DNA of 64,000 nucleotides from Plesiocystis pacifica SIR-1 (lineage in GTDB: Bacteria > Myxococcota_A > Polyangia > Nannocystales > Nannocystaceae). Positions 1-9,817 of this stretch are shown here, one piece after another (positions within the stretch are counted from its first letter, which is position 1; each line of letters begins with the position of its first letter). The stretch spans positions 29,350-93,349 of the forward strand of contig NZ_ABCS01000030.1 in the NCBI RefSeq assembly GCF_000170895.1, in the 5' to 3' direction. A program made the position numbers and the translations under genes. The notes under the pieces are model-generated. The model saw only the letters and a program-made list of their open reading frames with translations, made no database searches and was not told the DNA's origin.

Positions 1-1868
1 GCCGGCGCCTCGCCCTCGCCCTCGCCGAGCCACTTGTTGTAGGCCGCGTAGCTCTCCTTGATGCCGCCGAAGTCGGCGATGTTCTCGCCCAGGGTCAGCT
101 CGCCGTTGACGTTGGTCCCGGGCTGGACCTCGATCGCCGAGTAGGTGTCGACGATGCACTGGGTCCGCTCGTCGAAGCGCTCGCTGACCGCGGGGGCCCA
201 CCACTCGCGCATGACCCCGTCGCCGTCGAACTTGCGCCCGCTGTCGTCGAAGCCGTGGGTCAGCTCGTGGCCCATGACCATGCCCATGGCGCCGAAGTTG
301 AGGGCCGCGGGCCGCTCGCGGTTGAAAAAGGGCGGCTGGAGGATGCCGGCGGGGAACAGCATCTGGTTTTGCAGCGGGTTGTAGCCGGCGTTGACGATCG
401 ACGCGGGCCAGCTCCACTCGCGCTCGTCGACGGGCTTGCCGATCTTGGCCAGGGAGTAGCCGTTGCCCCAGGTCCGCGCGGCGACGGTGTCGGCGAAGTA
501 GCTGCCGGAGAAGCTCAGGCCGTCGTAGGTCCGCCACTTCTCCGGGTAGCCGATCTTGTTCTCGATCTTCTCCATCTTGCCCACGGCGGCCCCGCGGGTC
601 TCGTCGTCCATCCACTCGAGCTCGCCCAGGCCCGCCTCGAAGGCGGCCTCGACCCGCTGGATCATGTCGATGGCGATGTCCTTGCTGTCGCCGGCGAAGG
701 TCTGCTCGATGAACTGCTCGCTGACCAGGTCTCCGACGGCGCCATTGGCCGCGCCGACGCAGCGCTCCCACCGGGGCTGGAGCTGCTTTTGACCCGTGAG
801 CGCGCCGACGAACATGAAGTTGGTCTGCACGACCTCGTCGCTGAGGCTCCCGGCCAGGGAGCTGATCACGTTGAAGCGCAGGTAGTCCTTGACGGTCTCG
901 AGGTCGGCGCTGGCCATGAGCGTGGGCAGGCCCTCGACGAACTCGGGGTTGCTGACGTTGATCAGGTCGACGTCCGGGGCGCCCACCGCCTTGAAGTAGG
1001 TCGCCCACGGCAGCTTCGAGCGCTCCTCGACGCCCTTGCGATCCCAGCGGTTGTAGACCGCCTTGGGGTCGCGCATCTGCTCCGGGGGCTTGTGCAGCTT
1101 GGCCAGCTCGGTCTCGAAGGCGACGATGCGCCCGGCCGCGGCCTCGGCCTGCTCGGGGGTGTAGCCGACGAAGGCGAGCATGCGCCCGACGTGGGCCTGG
1201 TAGGCCGGGAGGATCTGCTGCTTCTTGCCCTCGTCGAGGTAAAAGGAGCGATCGGGCAGGCCCGTGCCGCCCTGGCCCAGGTCGGTGATCTGCAGGTCGG
1301 GGTTCTCGAAGTCGAGGGACAGGCCGAAGCTGAAAAAGGCGCCGAGGCCGATGGTGCCGTCGAGCTCACCGACGAGCGCGAACAGCTGCTCTTGGCCCTT
1401 GGCGTCGAGGCTCTCGAGGGTGTCGATCTTGGCGAGGTAGGGTTCGAGGGGCTTGGTGCCGGCGGCGTTGATCGCCTCGACGTCCATGCACGCGGCGTAG
1501 TACTGGCCGGCGCGGCCCTTGTCGGCCTCGAGGATCGAGCGCAGGACCTCGTTGTTGCGCTGGGACAGCTCGCCGAAGCCGCGGCCCCAGCGGGGCTTGT
1601 CGTCGGGCAGCGGCGTGTTCTCGATCCAGCCGCCGCAGGCGAACTGGTAGAAGTCCTCGCAGGGGGTGGTGCTCAGGTCGAGCTGGGCGAGGACCTCTTC
1701 GCCGGCGGGGCTGGTGGCGCGGAGGTCTTCGGCGCTGAAGGTCGGGGGCGTGGAGGTGTTGCCAGCCTCGGCGTTGCCGCCAGGGGCCTGACACGCGAGC
1801 GCAGGCGCCAGGGCGAGGATGGTGGGGAGCGCGCGGTATGCCAGGAATGGTCGGCTGGAGTGGTTCAT
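1..1868 (-). CDS. M13 family zinc metallopeptidase lipoprotein, 3' end outside window
   Basis: Neprilysin/PepO-type (M13) endopeptidase that would cleave short peptides outside the cytoplasm. The frame is open from the ATG at 1866-1868 to the window edge, giving about 622 residues of a family usually about 650-700 long, so only the last tens of residues are missing. The N-terminus has a lipoprotein signal with lipobox ALAC (Cys about residue 26) and a short Gly/Ser/Thr linker. The M13 hallmarks are the zinc helix HELTH at 255-269, the third-ligand motif ENIAD at about 72-86, and an NAGYNP stretch before the zinc helix that corresponds to the family's NAYY substrate-binding motif. It is isolated, with a 0.7 kb gap upstream. 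Family assignment is firm; the substrate is unknown. Confidence 0.93.
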   Translation of the reverse strand, partial: MNHSSRPFLAYRALPTILALAPALACQAPGGNAEAGNTSTPPTFSAEDLRATSPAGEEVLAQLDLSTTPCEDFYQFACGGWIENTPLPDDKPRWGRGFGELSQRNNEVLRSILEADKGRAGQYYAACMDVEAINAAGTKPLEPYLAKIDTLESLDAKGQEQLFALVGELDGTIGLGAFFSFGLSLDFENPDLQITDLGQGGTGLPDRSFYLDEGKKQQILPAYQAHVGRMLAFVGYTPEQAEAAAGRIVAFETELAKLHKPPEQMRDPKAVYNRWDRKGVEERSKLPWATYFKAVGAPDVDLINVSNPEFVEGLPTLMASADLETVKDYLRFNVISSLAGSLSDEVVQTNFMFVGALTGQKQLQPRWERCVGAANGAVGDLVSEQFIEQTFAGDSKDIAIDMIQRVEAAFEAGLGELEWMDDETRGAAVGKMEKIENKIGYPEKWRTYDGLSFSGSYFADTVAARTWGNGYSLAKIGKPVDEREWSWPASIVNAGYNPLQNQMLFPAGILQPPFFNRERPAALNFGAMGMVMGHELTHGFDDSGRKFDGDGVMREWWAPAVSERFDERTQCIVDTYSAIEVQPGTNVNGELTLGENIADFGGIKESYAAYNKWLGEGEGEAP

Positions 1869-2321
1869 GCGCAGCTGCATGACAGCTGGGACCCGTCTGT
1901 CTCAGGGGGGAGTTCGAATTGCCCACCTGCGGCGGGGTGACGGATGTCACGTTTGTTCGTTTTGGGTGCGCGGGGGGCGTCTTCTTTGAGTGGGCGTTCT
2001 TTGAGAGACGGACAACATCAGGGCTCCGGCGGTGCACCGCGGCCTATTCGGCGGGCTCCTCCCCACTCCTGCGCTCGAGCCGAGCCACGGTGTCTGCTCT
2101 TCCAAGGACGTAGGCGGCTCGGTGCTCGTCGCAGGGACCCCTCCCGCCGAGCGGCCTGCTCGGGGCTCGCAAAACGAATGCTGGGGTCTCGAACGAGTTG
2201 CGCCGAAATCTAGACGCATGCAGCAGGGTCGAGCCACCCCCAATGTGCTTCACCCCCGCCAAAACATTTCCCCTCGCCGCCCCGTGACCGGAGCCGCAGC
2301 GAGCGAAGCGAGCGTGAGGTG

Positions 2322-2357
2322 GATGAATCGCGCGCAGCGAAGCGAGCACGATTCATC
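2322..2357. terminator. Hairpin GATGAATCG/CGATTCATC
   Basis: Nine-base perfect inverted repeat (2322-2330 and 2349-2357) around an 18-base loop containing GCGAAGCGAGC. It lies about 240 bases past the enoyl-CoA hydratase stop, beyond the tandem array, and has no T run. Terminator function is only a guess. Confidence 0.3.
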
Positions 2358-2432
2358 GTCGGGGCGGACGCTGTCGAGGTCCTCCCGATAGCACCTCATG
2401 GGGAAAACCAGCCTGTCCTCCAATCCGGGAAG

Positions 2433-2586
2433 CATGCAGCAGTGGTTGGACAACCTCGCCGCATGCAGCAGTGGCCGGACAACCTCGCCGCATGCAGCAG
2501 TGGCTGGACAACCTCGCCGCACGCAGTAGTGGCTGGAGAACCCCACCACATGCAGCAAGGATCGAAGAACCCCACCACACGCAGCC
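2433..2586. repeat. 29-bp tandem repeat, five units plus partial
   Basis: Units start at 2433, 2462, 2491, 2520 and 2549, followed by a 9-base partial. Each begins with CATGCAGCAG or CACGCAG and continues TGG(T/C)TGGA(C/G)AACC(T/C)C(G/A)CC(G/A). The first three units are nearly identical; the last two have drifted. A sixth, detached unit begins at 2217. There is no spacer between units, so it is a minisatellite and not a CRISPR. It lies just downstream of the enoyl-CoA hydratase stop at 2595. Confidence 0.9.
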
Positions 2587-2594
2587 CAGCAGCG

Positions 2595-3386
2595 TCAGCC
2601 CTTCTTCACCCCCAACGCCTCCAGGTGATCATCCAGGTTCTGCACGATCCCTTGATAGGTCGCCGCCAACTCCAGCGCATTCGGCATGTCCGTCTCATAG
2701 CTCCGGTACGCCGCCCGCTTGGTCAGCTGAACCGCCAGGGGAGGGTTCGCAGCGATCACCCGAGCCCGCTCACGCGCGGTATCCATGAGGTCTTCGGCAG
2801 CGACGACTTCGTTGACCAGGCCGATGGCGAGGCCCTCCTCGGCCGTGACGATGCGTCCGGTGAGGATCAGCTCGAGCGCCCGGCTAAAGCCAATGACGCG
2901 GGTGAGGAAGTAGGCTCCGCCGTCGCCGGGCACCAGCCCAACCTTGACGAAGGTCGAGCCGAGCTTGGCCCCCGCTCGGGCGACCCGCAGATCGCACATG
3001 CACGCGAGGTCGAGGCCGGCCCCGATCGCGGCGCCGTTGATGGCGGCGATGATCGGCTTGTGGAACTCGGCGAAGCGGCGGGGGACGGCCTGGATGCCCC
3101 GGGCGTAGCGGGTGCGCAGCTCGGCCGGGTCGCCGGCGAACATGCCCGAGCGGGCGCGCATGGCCTTGATGTCGCCGCCGGCGTGGAAGGCCTTGCCCTC
3201 GCCGGTGAGGATCACGCAGCGGACCTCCGGGTCGGCGTCGGCGCGGTCGAGGGCGGCGACGAGGGACTCGCACATCTCGTCGCTGTAGGCGTTGCGGGCC
3301 TCCGGGCGATCGAGGGTGATGATCGCCAGGCGCTCGCTGGCTTCGGTGGTGTAGCGGATGTGGGTCAGGCCGGACATCGCCGGCAT
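2595..3386 (-). CDS. Enoyl-CoA hydratase/isomerase family protein
   Basis: Crotonase-fold enzyme of 263 residues, the normal family length. The N-terminal VRCVILTGEGKAFHAGGD segment is the first half of the oxyanion hole, and IAAINGAAIGAGLDLA is the second. DLRVA and GDGGAYFL follow the usual crotonase order, with the position for a catalytic Glu next to PGDGG occupied by Asp/Gly, so hydratase versus isomerase activity cannot be decided. The start could be 3386 or 3377 (MSGL). It begins 14 bases after the STAS-like gene, suggesting co-transcription. The role in fatty-acid or amino-acid degradation is inferred from family only. Confidence 0.9.
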   Translation of the reverse strand: MPAMSGLTHIRYTTEASERLAIITLDRPEARNAYSDEMCESLVAALDRADADPEVRCVILTGEGKAFHAGGDIKAMRARSGMFAGDPAELRTRYARGIQAVPRRFAEFHKPIIAAINGAAIGAGLDLACMCDLRVARAGAKLGSTFVKVGLVPGDGGAYFLTRVIGFSRALELILTGRIVTAEEGLAIGLVNEVVAAEDLMDTARERARVIAANPPLAVQLTKRAAYRSYETDMPNALELAATYQGIVQNLDDHLEALGVKKG

Positions 3387-3400
3387 GATAGGCGCTGGAC

Positions 3401-3853
3401 TCAGCCGGTGGCCTGGGTGTGCGCCCCGAGGTGCGGGACGTCGACGCCCGCCCGCGCCATGGCCCGCTCGGCCAGGGTCACGGCCTCGGTCAGCGAGGTG
3501 CAGACGGCGACTTGGGTGCGCACGGCCGGCATCATCTGGAGGAAAAAGCGCAGCAGGCCGCGGAGCATGGGCGAGCCCATGTAGTAGGCGGTGAAGCTCG
3601 GGGGCGCGTCGACGGGGCGCTCGTAGAGCTCGGCGTAGCGCTCGCGGGCGTCGCGGTTCCAGTCGAGGATGGCCCTGACGACGTTGCGCGGGGGCGTGGA
3701 CGCGGCGGAGATGTCGTAGATGAGCGCGAAGGGTCGATTGCGCTCGAGGATCATGTCGACGTCGTCCATGATCCGCTGGGCCTGCTCCATGGTCGGCTCG
3801 CCGTCGACGCTGAGGATGATCAGCGGGTCGCGGCGCTCGTCCAGGGCGTACAC
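3401..3853 (-). CDS. STAS/SpoIIAA-like small protein
   Basis: 150-residue cytoplasmic protein with no signal or membrane segment. The pattern of a beta strand (PLIILSVDGEPT), an acidic helix, FALIYDISAASTPP and a long C-terminal helix ending in a Thr/Ala-rich segment resembles the STAS/SpoIIAA-like fold seen in many myxobacterial proteins of this size. The similarity is weak and no function is claimed. It is first of a pair with the enoyl-CoA hydratase and lies 53 bases past the histidine kinase stop. Confidence 0.75.
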   Translation of the reverse strand: MYALDERRDPLIILSVDGEPTMEQAQRIMDDVDMILERNRPFALIYDISAASTPPRNVVRAILDWNRDARERYAELYERPVDAPPSFTAYYMGSPMLRGLLRFFLQMMPAVRTQVAVCTSLTEAVTLAERAMARAGVDVPHLGAHTQATG

Positions 3854-3906
3854 CCGAGCAACATAGCAGCGAAAGCGCGGAGCGGTGTGCGCATTTGGGT
3901 CGCGAG

Positions 3907-5257
3907 CTAGTGCTCGTCTTCGCCCTCTTCGCTCTCCTCGGCCTTGACCGGCAGGTCGACCGCGATCTTTGCTCCTTCACCCGGCGCGGACTCGACCTGG
4001 ATACTGCCGCCGAGCAGCTCTACGCGCTCATGCATCCCGCGCAGGCCCCGTCGTCGCTTGCGGCGGACCTCCTCGGGGTCGAAGCCGTCGCCGTCGTCGC
4101 GGATCGTGATGACGACTCGGTCGCTGCTTTCGCCCACGTCGACTCGGCGCAATCGAATGTCGACATGGCTGGCGTTTGCGTGGCGGGCGACGTTGGTCAG
4201 GCTCTCCTGCACGATGCGGTAGGCCGCGGTCTCGACCCCGGTGTCGACGCCGGCCAGGTCGAGGCCCTCGATCACGACCTCGATGGACACTCCGGTGCGC
4301 TCGGAGAAGTCGTCGCAGTGGCGCTCGACGGCTTTTCGCAGGCCCAGGTCGTCGAGCACGGCCGGGGCGAGGGCATCGACGACGCGGCGGATCTCCTCGA
4401 GGGTGGAGTCGACCAGGGCGGCCGTCCGCTCGGCGAGGGCGTGGGCGGGCTTGCCGGCCTCGACCATGGCGGCGAGCAGCTGAAGGTTGATGCGCACGGC
4501 CGTCAGGGCCTGGCCGGCGGAGTCGTGGAGCTCGCGGGACAGGGAGCGGCGCTCGGCCTCCTGCAGGGCGACGGCGCGGCCCGAGAGCTCGCGCAGGCGC
4601 TGCTCCTTGTCGCGGACCTCGTCGAGGGCCTCGGACAGCTGCGAGGAGCGCTCGACGACCTGGGCCTCGAGGGTGGCGTTGAGGTGCTCGAGGGCCGCCC
4701 GGGAGCCGGCGATCTGGGTCTCGGCCTCGAGGATCGCCTTGAGCGGCAGGCCGTACATCACGCCCGCGAGCACGGCCCCGAGGGCGGCGAAGCCGAGCAG
4801 CAAGAGCAGGGCCTGGCGCTCGACCTCGACGGGCGTGACCCCGACCCAGACCTGGCCCGACTCGCCGTGGGGGCCGATCGGCGCCGAGTACCACAGCAGG
4901 TCGATGTCGTCGGTCTTGGCCGGCGGCAGGCCCAGGTCGAGGAGGTGGCCGTCTTGGTCGGTGAGCTCGACGCGGACGATGCTCTGGTGCGCGGCCTGGA
5001 GGTTGAGGTGGCGGACGAGCTTCGAGGCGTCGTAGCGCCACAAGATGGGGCGCTGCTGGGCCTCTTCTTCGATGAGGTCGGCGACCAGCTCCGCGCTCGC
5101 CTCGGCCCGGATGCTGATCGAGTACACGCCCATGACCATGTAGGCCAAGGGCGCGGCGACGGTGACCACGATGAACAGGAAGAAGGCCAGCGGCCCCAGC
5201 CGCGCGGCGAGGTGGCGGCCGAGGTCGACGGGCGGCGAGGCCTCGCGCTCGGGGGTC

Positions 5258-5265
<8 letters not shown>
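3907..5265 (-). CDS. NarL-partner type sensor histidine kinase (HisKA_3)
   Basis: 452 residues. A first membrane segment at about 23-48, an extracytoplasmic sensor of about 100 residues, a second membrane segment at about 152-175 and a long coiled-coil linker (about 185-235) lead to the dimerisation/phosphoacceptor helix RELHDSAGQAL with His at about 247. The HATPase_c part has the N box (ESLTNVARHA), DDGDGF and GLRGMHERV. This is the sensor class that pairs with LuxR/NarL-type regulators, but no response regulator is present nearby. Its start overlaps the upstream PstS-like gene by 8 bases, so the two are translationally coupled and the binding protein may feed its signal. Confidence 0.93.
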
Positions 5266-6394
<1,129 letters not shown>

Positions 6395-6445
6395 TCGTGG
6401 CGAGTGTAGCGTCCCCGTCGCGGCTCGGGTCTGGGTGGATCCACT

Positions 6446-8131
6446 CTAGCGCTGCCGTGGCCCCGGCTTCCCGAACAGCTCCGGGCGATCGAGGGCCAGG
6501 TGCGCGATCGCTTCGCCGACCGTGGTCGCGCGCCGCGGGGGCTCGAGGGCGGCGACGGCCTCGGCCAGCTCGGGGGTGATCGGGTGCACGCGCCACGGGG
6601 CGTCGGGGCGGGCGCTGGCCGGGTCCCCGTGGCGCGGGAGCTCGTAGTCGACGGCCTCGATCGCCGCGCTCATGGTCGAGAAGCGGGCCAGGGTGCGGTC
6701 GTCGAGCCAGACCTCCGCGCCGCCGCGCTTGCCCCGGGGTCGCAGCTCGAAGCGGCGCAGGCCTCCGTCGCGGCCGTGAAAGTGCAGCAGCATCCCGTGC
6801 ACGCCCAGGGACAGCCACGCGTTCGCGGAGATCGCCGCGGCCTCGCGGCTGTGGGCGAGGGTCAGCGGGTCGAAGGCCTGGAGCCGGCGGCTCAGCTCCG
6901 CGAGGGTCAAGGGCGCCTCGTCGCGGTCGTCGTCGATGGGGATCATCGGCGCGCCTTCGTTGGTCTCGGCGTCTGCGGCCTCGTCCTCCCGGGCTTCGCG
7001 GACCTTGCTCGGCCCGGCCTCGAGGGTCGCCGTGGTCACCAGGTCGAGGTCCGAGAGGTCGACGAAGTCGAGCACCAGGCAGGTCTCGGCGTCGGGGCTC
7101 AGGCGCATGCCTCGGCCGACGCACTGCAGGTAGAGGGCCTCCGAGCGCGTCGGTCGGACCATGGCGATGGCGCTCACGCCCGGGTCGTCGAAGCCCTCGG
7201 TCAACACGCCGACGTTGGTCAGGACCCGAAAATCCCCGGCGCGGAAGCGGCTCAGGGCCCGCTCGCGGGCGGGCTTGGGCATCTCGCCGTGGACGATCGC
7301 CGCGCGCACGCCCAGGCGGTTGAGGGCGGCGCTGAGGTGCTCGGCGTGGCGAACCCCGACACAAAAGGCGATCGTCCGGCGATCGCGGCACAGCTCCATG
7401 ATGCTGCGGGCGACGAGCTGGTTGCGGGCCTCGACGTTGACCGCCTCTTCGAGGGCTTCGGGGTCAAAGTCGCCGGCGTCGAGCTCGGCGCCGAACGAGG
7501 TCCCGCCGAGCACCGGCACGTCCTCCAGGCTGACCTTCGTCTCGATGCGCAGCCCCTCGAGCGGTCGCAGGTAGCCCGCCGCGATCATGTCGCTCAGGCT
7601 GCGCTCGGTGACGATCTCCTGGAACACCTCGCCCAGGGCCCGACCGTCGGCGCGCCGGGTCGTCGCCGTGAACCCGACCAGGGTCCCCGGCCAGCGCTCG
7701 CCAAACACTCCGATGCGCGCGAGCACCTCGCGGTTGGACTCGGCGACGGCGTGGTGGCACTCGTCGTAGATCACCAGGCCGATCTGGCGGCCGGCGAGCA
7801 CCCGGCCGATGCGCTCGGCGTGCAGCGAGCGGATCGACGCGACGATGACCTTCGCGCTCGAGCTGGCCCGCTGCTCGCCGCGCTCGATCTCCACCCGCCG
7901 TTCGTCGCCGTGGCGGCGCAGGGCCGCCTCGATCTTGGCCTTGGCCTGGGTCAGCAGCTCGTCGCGGTGGGCGAGGACCAGGACCTCGCGCCGGGCCAGG
8001 CGGATCAGCTCCGAGAAGATCACCGTCTTGCCCGCGCCCGTCGGCAGGGCCACGAGCATGCGCCGCAGGCCTCGCTTGCGGCCCTCGATGACCGCGCGCA
8101 CGGCCTCGACCTGGTAGTCGCGGAGCTTCAT
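6446..8131 (-). CDS. DEAD/DEAH-box SF2 helicase
   Basis: 561 residues, starting at the ATG at 8129-8131 (MKLRDYQVEAV), because the Q-motif-like DYQ lies immediately after it; upstream codons of the same frame are unstructured. Motifs in order: Walker A LPTGAGKT (about 28-35), motif II DECH, motif III FTATTRR, motif IV region CVGVRHAEHLS, motif VI QCVGRGMR. This is the XPB/RecG-like DNA/RNA-dependent ATPase type. The last 150 residues are not recognised. It begins 17 bases past the beta-helix lipoprotein stop, so the two are likely co-transcribed, although no functional link is evident. Confidence 0.9.
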   Translation of the reverse strand: MKLRDYQVEAVRAVIEGRKRGLRRMLVALPTGAGKTVIFSELIRLARREVLVLAHRDELLTQAKAKIEAALRRHGDERRVEIERGEQRASSSAKVIVASIRSLHAERIGRVLAGRQIGLVIYDECHHAVAESNREVLARIGVFGERWPGTLVGFTATTRRADGRALGEVFQEIVTERSLSDMIAAGYLRPLEGLRIETKVSLEDVPVLGGTSFGAELDAGDFDPEALEEAVNVEARNQLVARSIMELCRDRRTIAFCVGVRHAEHLSAALNRLGVRAAIVHGEMPKPARERALSRFRAGDFRVLTNVGVLTEGFDDPGVSAIAMVRPTRSEALYLQCVGRGMRLSPDAETCLVLDFVDLSDLDLVTTATLEAGPSKVREAREDEAADAETNEGAPMIPIDDDRDEAPLTLAELSRRLQAFDPLTLAHSREAAAISANAWLSLGVHGMLLHFHGRDGGLRRFELRPRGKRGGAEVWLDDRTLARFSTMSAAIEAVDYELPRHGDPASARPDAPWRVHPITPELAEAVAALEPPRRATTVGEAIAHLALDRPELFGKPGPRQR

Positions 8132-8147
8132 TCGCCGACGTGGACGG

Positions 8148-9671
8148 CTACTCGCAGTGGTCGGCGCCTGCGAAGGTCGGATCGGTGCGCGTCTGGGCGT
8201 CGAAGTCGAGGCCGACCTCGGCGTGCAGGGCCGCCGCGGGCAGGTCCGCACACGCGGCGCCGTGCAGGTCGCCGGCGCCGGCGTCGACGAACCACGAACC
8301 CGGCGCGTCGTCGGCGACGTTGTCGGACAGGTCCGCCGTGGCCCCGTCGCGGGCGCGGATCATCTTGTTGGTCAGGTTGCCGTGCACGCGCAAGTTCGCG
8401 GTCACGCCCCAGCGGTACTCGATCCCGCTCGAGTAGGCCTCGGGGTGGCTGAAGTACACGCTGTTGTGGGCGACGAGGGTGTCGATCGAGCGCTCGACGA
8501 TGATGCCCACGTCGTGCTCGCCCCCGCCGGGGAAGCTCGAGAAGATCATGTTGTTGGTGATCACCCCGCCGTGGACCTCGGCGACCAGGCCCAGGCCGAT
8601 GCCCCGGGCGCAGTCGAGGATGTGGTTGCGGGTCAGCGTGTGGCCCGTGCCCGGGGCGCTGTCCCACATGTGGATCGCGTGCTCGGCCAGGCCGCCGGTG
8701 TAGGTCATGTTGTCGCGCAGCTCGGGGAACTTGCCGTGGGCCGGGCGCTCGACCCCGTCGGCGTCGCAGTAGATGCCCTCGAAGGTGCTGTCGTGCACGT
8801 TCCAGTTCGTCGCCTCGTGGGTGTCGATGCCGCCGGTGTAGCAGGTCGTGTTGCCGTTTTGAGACCCGTAGCCCCACACGTTGTCGCGGCCCTCGGGGCT
8901 CATCCAAAAGCGCGAGCACGAGACCTCGACGTTGTCGATGGCGTCGCCGCCGCTGGACTTGAGGAACTGCTGCCCGCCGTCGACGAGCTCGAGCTCGTGG
9001 AGCAGCACGTCGTCGGCGTTGGCCCACAGGTGGACGAGGTGGAAGATGCTCCGGCGCAGGCCGATGCCCGCGACCGCGACCCCGGGGGCGTCGATGGTGA
9101 GCACCGCGCTCTGGCCCCCGTGGCTGCGGTAGTTGGAGTCGAGGATCACCGCCGCCGGGTCGCCGCTGACCGAGCGGATCGTGATGTTGGGGGTGGTCAC
9201 GTAGACGCCGGTGTACTGGCCCTCGCCGGCCTCGTCGAAGGTGTAGACCCCGTCCTCGAGCCAGATCGTGTCGCCCTCGTTGGCGCTCGAGACCACCGAG
9301 CGCAGGGTCGTCTCGCTGCCGTCGACGATCACCTTGCCCTCGGGGCCCGGGGCGACCATGACGTCGGCCCCATCTCGGGGCGGGAGCTCGACCTCTTCGC
9401 AGGCGCTGGGCGGGGGCGGGGGCTCGCCCGTCTCCGAGCTCGTGTCGGCGGTCGAGTCCGTGCTGGTCTCGCCCGCAGTCTCCGTCTCGCCCATGCTCGT
9501 CGAGCCGTCCTCGGAGTCGGTGCTGCCGTCCTCCGAGGTGCCCGTCGTCGAGTCCGCGTCGGTCTCGCTGCCGATCTCGTCCGCGCCGTCGTCGGCGCTC
9601 GGCTCGGTGCAGGCGAAGAGGAGGCAGGCGCAAGGCAAGAGCAGCTGGGCCGGGAGGGAAAGGCAACGCAT
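8148..9671 (-). CDS. Secreted parallel beta-helix lipoprotein
   Basis: 507 residues. The signal peptide ends in lipobox LFAC (Cys about 21), then about 65 residues of Asp/Glu/Ser/Thr linker and a Pro stretch. From about residue 105 the sequence fits a right-handed parallel beta-helix of the pectate-lyase type: repeated short strands with Asn/Asp turns such as NITIRSVSGDPAAVILDSN, and a possible right-handed repeat ending with CADL. No catalytic lyase site could be assigned. It is probably a surface polysaccharide-binding or -degrading protein. It is divergently transcribed from the Rieske operon across an AT-rich gap. Confidence 0.85.
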   Translation of the reverse strand: MRCLSLPAQLLLPCACLLFACTEPSADDGADEIGSETDADSTTGTSEDGSTDSEDGSTSMGETETAGETSTDSTADTSSETGEPPPPPSACEEVELPPRDGADVMVAPGPEGKVIVDGSETTLRSVVSSANEGDTIWLEDGVYTFDEAGEGQYTGVYVTTPNITIRSVSGDPAAVILDSNYRSHGGQSAVLTIDAPGVAVAGIGLRRSIFHLVHLWANADDVLLHELELVDGGQQFLKSSGGDAIDNVEVSCSRFWMSPEGRDNVWGYGSQNGNTTCYTGGIDTHEATNWNVHDSTFEGIYCDADGVERPAHGKFPELRDNMTYTGGLAEHAIHMWDSAPGTGHTLTRNHILDCARGIGLGLVAEVHGGVITNNMIFSSFPGGGEHDVGIIVERSIDTLVAHNSVYFSHPEAYSSGIEYRWGVTANLRVHGNLTNKMIRARDGATADLSDNVADDAPGSWFVDAGAGDLHGAACADLPAAALHAEVGLDFDAQTRTDPTFAGADHCE

Positions 9672-9817
9672 GGCGGGAGCCTAACAAGCCTGCGCGTTGT
9701 GCGGGTATTTCGAGGCGATAGGGGTTGAAATATACATTGAGCTCGAAATGTGGCACCATATGCAAAGCGCATATTGCGCAATTTTGTCGGGCAAGTTTGT
9801 CGGGACAGTTACCGTCG
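9672..9817. promoter_or_regulatory. AT-rich divergent promoter region with palindromes
   Basis: A 146-base gap between the beta-helix lipoprotein (minus) and the Rieske operon (plus), clearly richer in A/T than its surroundings between about 9715 and 9805. It contains the interleaved palindromes ATATGC-AAAGC-GCATAT (9758-9774) and GCGCA-TAT-TGCGC (9767-9779), the shape of a dimeric repressor site. The regulator is unknown and is not encoded next to it. Confidence 0.55.

Larger units (their letters stand above)
1869..2594. other. Intergenic stretch with repeats, no gene supported
   Basis: This 726-base gap lies between the M13 peptidase start and the end of the enoyl-CoA hydratase gene. Open frames here are short, low-complexity and lack any recognisable motif. 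It holds a small inverted repeat (2322-2357), two GCGAAGCGAGC copies near 2304 and 2336, a diverged copy of a 29-bp repeat at 2217-2245 and the tandem array at 2433-2586. Confidence 0.6.

Noticed and set aside
255..1940. 561-codon open frame on the plus strand opposite the M13 peptidase
   Set aside because: No domain; the minus strand carries HELTH and ENIAD with a signal peptide. It is a shadow.
2433..2586. Regularly spaced repeats that might be a CRISPR array
   Set aside because: The 29-base units touch each other without spacers, and no cas genes are in the window.
9751..9770. TGGCAC in the oxygenase promoter region as a sigma-54 -24 element
   Set aside because: The required TTGC -12 element at the right spacing is missing (GCAA occurs instead).
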